Source: Rickettsia typhi (GTDB taxonomy: Bacteria > Pseudomonadota > Alphaproteobacteria > Rickettsiales > UBA1997). Taken from it: a stretch of 19,364 nucleotides of DNA. Where the stretch lies: contig CAMDMO010000016.1 in NCBI GenBank assembly GCA_945902255.1, forward strand, positions 1 through 19,364. The letters are read 5' to 3'. Of this stretch, positions 13,885-19,364 are shown piece by piece (positions within the stretch are counted from its first letter, which is position 1; each line of letters begins with the position of its first letter). The notes under the pieces are model-generated. The model made no database searches. It had not been told where the DNA came from and saw nothing but the letters and a program-made list of their open reading frames with translations. The position numbers and the translations under genes were made by a program.

Positions 13885-14829
13885 TTATTTTAATCCTAAT
13901 GTTGAATAATTGGGGGATAAGCCTTTTGCCGAAGCTTTACTTGGTGAGATTGAGGCTGCCTTAATTGTATCTGAAGCTGCCTCAACTAAATCTGAAACTG
14001 CTTCAACTGCATTTGAAGCTGAAGCCGTTACAACCGCAGAAGAACCAGCTCCAATAGATGATTGCAAGGCTATTCCTAAATTAGTATCGCTCAAACTAAT
14101 ATCTTTTATATGCTTATAAGATTTACAACCAAAAGCTTCCACAGCAGCAAAACATCTGTCTCTATCTTCACCAGGATTTTTAAAACAACTTCTCATTAAT
14201 GATTCGGAATCTTCGCGCTGTATAAACTCATCACTAGGAACTAAGGTGATTGACTCACCATCATATTCTTCCCAGCCAATTACAAATGTACTATTTCTTG
14301 GCTTCTTAATAGATATTTCTTTCGCATCTGGAAATGGAAAAGCACTTCCAACAAAAGAGGATAAAACCATCGGCTTACTGCATTCCAATATTACTCTCTT
14401 CAAATTATCATAAAAATCTTTAAAAGAAATTTCCTTTCTTTCTGAACCAACATAAAATGAAAAAGGATTTTTCGTGAGATGAATTGGTATATTGTAGGAT
14501 CTATCTTCGTCACTAGCTATATCATCTCTTAATACCCTCACCTCTTCACGCCTAAATGCAGAATCAATATTCAAAACCAATGCTCGCTTTCCTTCTGGCT
14601 TATATTTTATAAAAGGATGAAATTTCTGCTCCTCATTTCCAGCAGATCCAATTGAAATAACAACTACATCAAATTTTTCTATCTCTTTAGAAAATTCTGC
14701 TAAAAATTTTATAGATAATCTATTTAACTCTTCATATTCATCAATACCCACTCTACCCACCGTAGATTTCATACGAAAAATTCGATCAAGTTCCGATATT
14801 TCTTCATATATTTCGTCGATTATAGACAT
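13885..14829 (-). CDS. Uncharacterised protein with Ala/Ser-rich heptad tail
   Basis: A 314-aa protein I do not recognise. Residues 1-50 are predicted helical and acidic. Residues 54-97 read like two beta strands with loops: VVVISIGSAGNEEQKFHPFI, then ALVLNIDSAF. A glycine loop after the first strand and an Asp at the end of the second is the layout of Rossmann-like nucleotide- or SAM-binding folds, but the rest gives no clear methyltransferase motif. The middle (100-240) is a mixed domain with three Cys at 215, 226 and 235. From about 260 the protein turns to Ala/Ser-rich, with three heptads NAVEAVS, DLVEAAS and DTIKAAS, then a Ser/Lys end. No signal peptide or membrane helix. It follows the membrane-protein gene by 20 bases, with no clear ribosome binding site. 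The coding frame is supported by length, not homology. Confidence 0.65.
   Translation of the reverse strand: MSIIDEIYEEISELDRIFRMKSTVGRVGIDEYEELNRLSIKFLAEFSKEIEKFDVVVISIGSAGNEEQKFHPFIKYKPEGKRALVLNIDSAFRREEVRVLRDDIASDEDRSYNIPIHLTKNPFSFYVGSERKEISFKDFYDNLKRVILECSKPMVLSSFVGSAFPFPDAKEISIKKPRNSTFVIGWEEYDGESITLVPSDEFIQREDSESLMRSCFKNPGEDRDRCFAAVEAFGCKSYKHIKDISLSDTNLGIALQSSIGAGSSAVVTASASNAVEAVSDLVEAASDTIKAASISPSKASAKGLSPNYSTLGLK
13952..14014. repeat. Three imperfect 21-base tandem units in a coding tail
   Basis: Units 13952-13972, 13973-13993 and 13994-14014 share the pattern GARRCTGCYTYAAYTRNATYT on the plus strand, written here as GAAGCTGCCTCAACTAAATC for the middle one. They encode the heptads of the C-terminal tail of the 314-aa protein. 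The unit length of 21 keeps frame, so they look like in-frame duplications. Confidence 0.55.
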
Positions 14830-14849
14830 GCTTAATAGATTTTTAAAAG

Positions 14850-15125
14850 TTAATGAAAAGCCAAGCTAATTAAGGATATAATCGCCAATATCAAACTTAT
14901 ATAAAGAATAAAAACAAATCTTGGATTTTTGATTGAAAATTTTTGATTTTTCTGCACCATTTTAGATTTATCACCGTCTTTATCAACCACGCTATATTCA
15001 GCATTTATAATTTTATTGCCTTTATTTGAGATGCGTCTCACTAGTTTTTCAAAAACAAAAACCCATAAAAGATAAATTGCAATTGGAATTAAAGCTGGCC
15101 AGATTTTTAATAAAAATTTTAGCAT
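14850..15125 (-). CDS. Small two-helix membrane protein
   Basis: A 91-aa protein with a hydrophobic segment at residues 5-25 (starting WPALIPIAIYLLWVFVF), a basic, polar linker of about 45 residues, and a second hydrophobic segment at 71-90. The layout of a first helix with Leu-Ile-Pro...Tyr-Leu-Leu-Trp and a second C-terminal helix resembles small alphaproteobacterial membrane proteins such as DUF6111, but I am not sure of this. It is sandwiched between two larger unknown genes on the same strand (gaps of 42 and 20 bases) and could be a membrane partner of either. No clear ribosome binding site is seen. Confidence 0.6.
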   Translation of the reverse strand: MLKFLLKIWPALIPIAIYLLWVFVFEKLVRRISNKGNKIINAEYSVVDKDGDKSKMVQKNQKFSIKNPRFVFILYISLILAIISLISLAFH

Positions 15126-15167
15126 AATTTTTTGATTTTTAGTTGTTGTGCTAATAAGACGCCTTAA

Positions 15168-17243
15168 TTAATAGCGACTAGCTCCTCCGCCTTTAGATAA
15201 ATCAGGAGATTTTCTTTCTATATTACGCATATTACTTTGAATTGAATTATGCAGAAGTATCATTCTATCCATAAATATTTTTAATATAGAAGATTCGTCT
15301 GATTCTGAATATGATGAAGCGCCGGCAGTAACGGCAGCGGCACCAGCGCTTCCACCGCCAGAACCGCGAACTCTGACATCGTCAAATAACCTACTGGCAT
15401 CCATCGCTGCAACTAATGCTGAATCTGGATATGTTGCAGTTGCGGCCGAAGTTCCACTTCCAGCTCCGGCTCCTGCCCCTGCTGCAGAAGCACTAGCGCC
15501 ACCATAAGCGCCACCAACATTAGAAGCTTTATGTAAGTCAAATAATACCTCGAAATCGTGAGCTGGATCAGAAGAACTTCTATGACGAAATCCAGAAACA
15601 ATAGAAGGAGTAAAATCTGCAGAGAAAGCTCTTTTACGACCATGCTGCGTATAATCATAACCCGCGGGATAATCAAACCCGAAATCCGTCTCTAAAGCCG
15701 CAGAACCACCGAAATCTCTATAGATTCCCATAAGAAACTTTATTTCCTCTTGAGACTTTTTTATAATTTTAACATCTCTTATAGTAACTTGCCTTTGAAC
15801 AAACTCTGAAGCCTCCGCTATATCTCTAGATATTGCCTGCATTTTATGAAAATCTACACGAGTTTCTTCTTGAATTAATCTTGATAATTTTTGAATTACT
15901 AAAATCAACAATTCATCTTTTGAACTAATCTCTTCACCATCTTCATCTTCTCCTTCCACTATTGTTTCAAGTAATGCATTTGACAATAAAGTTGGCTCTT
16001 CATAATCACGCGGAGAGATGTCGCGATTCGTACCATCTATAGAGCTAACAACCTTTGCCAATGAATAAGACCTATAATAATAATGTTGTGACGAGAAATC
16101 TCTAATACAATCTCTTATTTCCCGCTTTCTTGAATCTATATCAAAAGCAGCATTACTCAACAACTCATCCCTACATCCTCTATCACAACATAAATTAAAT
16201 ATTGCAGCATATACTACTGCTTTTTCATTAGTTGGCTGACCTATTTTTGTTTGAAAATAAACAAGAAGATTATCAACCAATGAAGCACTATCAGTTGTTT
16301 TATAAACCTTATCTAACAACATTGCTACGCTAGAAACCTCGCCTTCTTCGATTGCAGCCTGCAAGGTTTCTTCACTAACTTCAATATCGCAGTCAATCAT
16401 TAACTGTAAAAAATCTTCATTATGATTTTTTATTATATCTTTAAAAAACCTTTGCATGCCAACGGTGTCAATTAATGCGCCTCTTTTAATTAAAGCAACC
16501 GCTACCATTAAATTAGATATCATAAACGCACTATCTAGCAAGCTAACACCATCAACATCGCGTACGGAATTTACATCTGGAATTTGTTTAATAATACCAA
16601 TTACATCAACAACACTTTGTCTATCTAAAGATAGAATTTTCTCAAAAAGAATTTGATAAATGTCATCGATGTTTAGCGAATTATATAGTGAGAATTTTTT
16701 TACAACTTTCCGACCCCTCTCATCATAAGATATTAATTCCGTTATCATAGATTCACTTATGACATCGCAAAAAGTTTTTTTAGCCTTATCATCGAGATCT
16801 GACCTAGAAAATAAATTTATTAATATTCTTTCTCTGTGTTTGTTAATAAATTGATCAACATTCATTTTATTTACTATCTCAACAAAGTCCCTGATGAATG
16901 CTTGCAACTCTTCAACAGTGCCTTTTTTAATATTAGCAAAAAATAAAAATGGCATTAAATTTCCTATAAGAGAAACTTTCTGCTTATATTCTAAATCTTC
17001 TGGATTTATTATCCTTACAATAGAACGCAACTCTTCTACGCCAAAATTTAACGATTTTGGATTTACTCTAAAATCTTCCACAAAGACCTTTAAACGATCT
17101 AAATTTTCTTCTCTAGCTATTCGTCCCAACTCTAATATAAGGCTTCTTCTTGTAGCAATTCTTTCTTCTTGAAGCCTCGCTCTTTCTAAATCTCTTTCTC
17201 TTTTTAATTCTTCAGCATTTTTTGCCTCTACTACTGCCCTCAT
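15168..17243 (-). CDS. Large ankyrin-like protein with Gly/Ala-rich tail
   Basis: A 691-aa protein without a signal peptide or membrane helix. Residues 1-45 are a highly charged, Arg/Glu-rich probable coiled coil. Residues 45-215 are helical. An ankyrin-type unit is visible at about 225-260: RDVDGVSLLDSAF, then VAVALIKRGALIDT, the typical D-x-D-G...L...A followed by L-I-x-x-G-A-x-I-D. Divergent helical pairs follow to about 315 (TLQAAIEEGEVSSVAMLLDK). A Cys-containing helical region, an acidic patch (EGEDEDGEE, 431-439) and a coiled-coil-like stretch (455-505) come next. Residues 576-645 are Gly/Ala/Ser-rich and locally high in G+C, then a short helical end. Ankyrin proteins of this make-up are often effectors in host-associated alphaproteobacteria; that is inference. 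It heads the three-gene cassette and is divergent from hisA. Confidence 0.75.
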   Translation of the reverse strand: MRAVVEAKNAEELKRERDLERARLQEERIATRRSLILELGRIAREENLDRLKVFVEDFRVNPKSLNFGVEELRSIVRIINPEDLEYKQKVSLIGNLMPFLFFANIKKGTVEELQAFIRDFVEIVNKMNVDQFINKHRERILINLFSRSDLDDKAKKTFCDVISESMITELISYDERGRKVVKKFSLYNSLNIDDIYQILFEKILSLDRQSVVDVIGIIKQIPDVNSVRDVDGVSLLDSAFMISNLMVAVALIKRGALIDTVGMQRFFKDIIKNHNEDFLQLMIDCDIEVSEETLQAAIEEGEVSSVAMLLDKVYKTTDSASLVDNLLVYFQTKIGQPTNEKAVVYAAIFNLCCDRGCRDELLSNAAFDIDSRKREIRDCIRDFSSQHYYYRSYSLAKVVSSIDGTNRDISPRDYEEPTLLSNALLETIVEGEDEDGEEISSKDELLILVIQKLSRLIQEETRVDFHKMQAISRDIAEASEFVQRQVTIRDVKIIKKSQEEIKFLMGIYRDFGGSAALETDFGFDYPAGYDYTQHGRKRAFSADFTPSIVSGFRHRSSSDPAHDFEVLFDLHKASNVGGAYGGASASAAGAGAGAGSGTSAATATYPDSALVAAMDASRLFDDVRVRGSGGGSAGAAAVTAGASSYSESDESSILKIFMDRMILLHNSIQSNMRNIERKSPDLSKGGGASRY

Positions 17244-17354
17244 AATTATTTAACCTATAATTTTTTATTAAAACCTAACCTAAAACCACTTACTAGTTGA
17301 TTTAATCTAAAAAACTATAGAATAAATTTTTTTCAATAAAACTTCTTAATAAAA

Positions 17355-18080
17355 ATGATTATTTTTCCTGCTATCGATTTAAAAGATGGTAATTGCGTTC
17401 GTTTGTTTAAAGGCGACATGAATCAAGCAACAATTTTCAACAATGATCCCTCGTCTCAAGCTTTAGAATTTGAAAAATCTGGTTTTAAATTTTTACATAT
17501 CGTTGATTTAGATGGCGCAATTGCTGGAAAATCAGCTAATGAAAAATCAGTAAAATCAATTTTACAAAATATTAAAATTCCAACTCAACTTGGTGGCGGA
17601 ATTCGCTCAATTGCCGATATTGAAAAATGGCTAGAAATTGGTGTAAGTCGCGTAATTCTTGGAACTATAGCCGCAAAAAATCCTGATTTAGTAAAAGAAG
17701 CTTGCAAAAAATTTCCACAAAAAATTGTTATCGGAATTGATGCAAAAAATAATATGGTAGCCACTGAAGGATGGGTTGAAACTTCTGAAATTTCAGTTTT
17801 GGAATTGGCAAAAAAATTTGAAGATTGTGGCGCGGCGGCAATAATTTACACCGACATATCTCGCGACGGAACATTAATGGGAGCTGATTTTGAAGGAACA
17901 AAAAATTTAGCTCAAAATTGCAATATTCCAATAATTGCCTCTGGCGGAATTTCTAATATCGATGATGTTAAGAAAATTTCTGAATTAGAAAAATATGGAG
18001 TAATTGGTGCAATCGTTGGACGTGCGCTATATGAAAAGAAAATCACGGTTAAAGAATTTCAGATTAATTCCTTGATTTAA
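17355..18080 (+). CDS. hisA: ProFAR isomerase of histidine synthesis
   Basis: Converts ProFAR to PRFAR, the fourth step of histidine synthesis, in the cytosol. The 241-aa (beta/alpha)8 protein has FPAIDLKDGNCVRLFKGD with catalytic Asp8, LHIVDLDGA, QLGGGIRS (78-85), VIGIDAKN with catalytic Asp129, YTDISRDGTLMG (165-176) and IASGGISN. These features separate HisA from HisF (Asp-Gly-Asn-Cys-Val-Arg near the N terminus, Gly-Gly-Gly-Ile-Arg). No other his gene is adjacent. The ribosome binding site is weak. The start at 17355 sits at the normal HisA N terminus. Confidence 0.95.
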   Translation: MIIFPAIDLKDGNCVRLFKGDMNQATIFNNDPSSQALEFEKSGFKFLHIVDLDGAIAGKSANEKSVKSILQNIKIPTQLGGGIRSIADIEKWLEIGVSRVILGTIAAKNPDLVKEACKKFPQKIVIGIDAKNNMVATEGWVETSEISVLELAKKFEDCGAAAIIYTDISRDGTLMGADFEGTKNLAQNCNIPIIASGGISNIDDVKKISELEKYGVIGAIVGRALYEKKITVKEFQINSLI

Positions 18081-18143
18081 TCTTTTAAAGCAGCTATTTT
18101 AGGCGTCACTTAGTCTTCCCCTTATTTTAAATTTATAAAACTA

Positions 18144-19364
18144 ATGCGCTATCTAGCACTTACTCTAAAAGATAGAGAAGAGATGTTAAAAACTATTGGC
18201 TTAAAAAGCGATGGCATCTCAACAATCGACCAGCTTTACGATGCGGTTCCAAAAGAATTTTTACTTAATAAACCAATTTCTGGCTTGCCAAATTATCAAG
18301 GCGAAATCGAAGTTGAATCAATATTAACAAATCTTGCAAATAAAAATCGTAGCGCCTCTAGCGGTCCATTTTTTCTTGGCGCAGGATGCTACAAACATCA
18401 TATTCCTTCAGCGGTTGATCATCTAATTCAACGCTCAGAATTTTTAACTTCTTACACACCTTATCAGCCTGAAATTTCGCAAGGAACTTTGGCGGTAATT
18501 TTTCAATTTCAAAGCATTATCGCTTTATTAACCGGAATGGAAATTGCAAATGCCTCAATGTATGATGGCGCAACTTCGCTTGCAGAGTCTTGTTTAATGG
18601 CACTTCGCATTAAATCTGGTCGTAAAAATATTGCGATTTCTGATAATATTCATCCTGATTACTTAGAAGTTACTAAAACTTATCTTGATTTAAATGATAG
18701 CAAATTTGTTGATCTTAAAAACATCGATGAAAGCTGTGCTGCAGTGGTTGTTCAATATCCTGATTTTTATGGAGAAATTAACAATCTTGATGAAATTAGA
18801 AAAAAATGTGATGCTAACGGCACTTTATTAATTGTTGTTACTAACGAAATTTTATCTCTAGGATTATTAGAAAGCCCAAAACAAGCTGATATCGTAGTTG
18901 GAGAAGCTTCTTCAATTGGAGTTGGACTAAATTTCGGCGGCCCTTTACTTGGGTTCTTTGCTTGCAAAAAAGAATTTGTTCGCCAAATGCCTGGAAGAAT
19001 CTGCGGCGCCACCATTGACGCTGATGGCAAACCCGGTTATGTTTTAACTCTTAATGCCCGCGAACAACATATTAGACGCGAAAAAGCAACTTCTAATATT
19101 TGCTCAAATCAAGGTTTATGCGCTACCGCCTTCACAATTCACGCTTCGCTACTTGGTGAAATTGGCTTTAAAAAACTAGCTTTAACCAATCACAAAAAAG
19201 CTTGCGATTTAGCCGACGCTTTAGCGAATGTTAATGGCGTAAAAGTTTTAAATAAAAACTTTTTTAATGAATTTACTATTGAATTAAGTAAAGACGCGAA
19301 TGAAGTTAATAAAAAATTATTAACAAAAAATATCATTGGCGGCTTCGCTCAAGGAAATAAAATG
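18144..19364 (+). CDS. gcvPA: Glycine dehydrogenase (decarboxylating) subunit 1, 5' part
   Basis: N-terminal-type subunit of the split P-protein of the glycine cleavage system. The frame is open from ATG 18144 to the window end, 407 codons, against about 445-450 for complete GcvPA, so only a short C-terminal piece is missing. Key segments are MRYLALTLKDREEML at the start, FFLGAGCYKHHIPSAVDHLI, TSYTPYQPEISQGTL, MYDGATSLAES, and the later LNAREQHIRREKATSNICSN. All are hallmarks of subunit 1; the PLP-binding Lys belongs to subunit 2 (GcvPB), expected just downstream. It starts 63 bases after hisA, with no clear ribosome binding site; the start is chosen by match to the family N terminus. Confidence 0.95.
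   Translation, partial: MRYLALTLKDREEMLKTIGLKSDGISTIDQLYDAVPKEFLLNKPISGLPNYQGEIEVESILTNLANKNRSASSGPFFLGAGCYKHHIPSAVDHLIQRSEFLTSYTPYQPEISQGTLAVIFQFQSIIALLTGMEIANASMYDGATSLAESCLMALRIKSGRKNIAISDNIHPDYLEVTKTYLDLNDSKFVDLKNIDESCAAVVVQYPDFYGEINNLDEIRKKCDANGTLLIVVTNEILSLGLLESPKQADIVVGEASSIGVGLNFGGPLLGFFACKKEFVRQMPGRICGATIDADGKPGYVLTLNAREQHIRREKATSNICSNQGLCATAFTIHASLLGEIGFKKLALTNHKKACDLADALANVNGVKVLNKNFFNEFTIELSKDANEVNKKLLTKNIIGGFAQGNKM

Noticed and set aside
15413..15676. 87-codon minus-strand frame within the ankyrin-like gene
   Set aside because: Shadow frame in the locally GC-rich Gly/Ala tail; no start signal of its own.
17297..17323. Possible hisA promoter, TTGATT and TAGAAT
   Set aside because: The spacing is only 15 bases and the -10 match is moderate; not strong enough to call in an AT-rich gap.

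Overview
The window is an AT-rich stretch (roughly one third G+C by eye) of a bacterial chromosome. The gene set and gene order point to an alphaproteobacterium, most likely a Rickettsiales-like or related host-associated lineage. The core rpsB-tsf-pyrH-frr-uppS-cdsA cluster is proteobacterial, the glycine decarboxylase is of the split type (gcvPA), and there is a large ankyrin-like protein with a low-complexity tail. The presence of argH, hisA, thiG and gcvPA argues against a strongly reduced Rickettsia-type genome. A less reduced relative that still makes amino acids and cofactors fits better, but this placement is inference, not a measurement.

Layout. 1-1197 (+): 3' part of a long-chain acyl-CoA synthetase gene. 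1202-1394: a small composite repeat that runs into the 3' end of ftsW. 1367-2527 (-): ftsW, divergent from argH. 2665-4195 (+): argH followed by a tiny LptM-like lipoprotein gene. 4288-5663 (+): three small envelope genes (TRL-like lipoprotein, DUF1328 membrane protein, unknown lipoprotein), with a structured leader before the first, a GNRA-capped hairpin between the first and second, and a clear intrinsic terminator (5702-5732) after the last. A REP-like GC palindrome (5773-5792) separates this block from the long minus-strand operon.

13651 down to 5804 (-): rpsB, tsf, pyrH, frr, uppS, cdsA, thiG, a phosphohexomutase gene and coaE. From pyrH onward the genes abut or overlap and are probably one transcription unit. 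A good sigma70-type promoter (TTGAAT-17-TATAAT) lies upstream of rpsB. The unit joins translation (S2, EF-Ts, ribosome recycling), UMP phosphorylation, lipid-carrier and phospholipid synthesis, thiamine thiazole synthesis, sugar-phosphate isomerisation for envelope glycans, and the last step of CoA synthesis. The usual dxr-rseP-bamA continuation after cdsA is replaced by thiG-phosphohexomutase-coaE. The rpsB-tsf and tsf-pyrH gaps hold palindromic repeats.

17243 down to 13885 (-): a lineage-specific cassette of three genes: a 691-aa ankyrin-like protein with a Gly/Ala/Ser-rich tail, a 91-aa two-helix membrane protein, and a 314-aa protein of unknown function with an Ala/Ser tail made of heptad units. 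This is the least explained part of the window and the best candidate for host-interaction functions. 17355-19364 (+): hisA, then gcvPA running off the window end. No tRNA, rRNA, CRISPR array or complete insertion sequence was seen.
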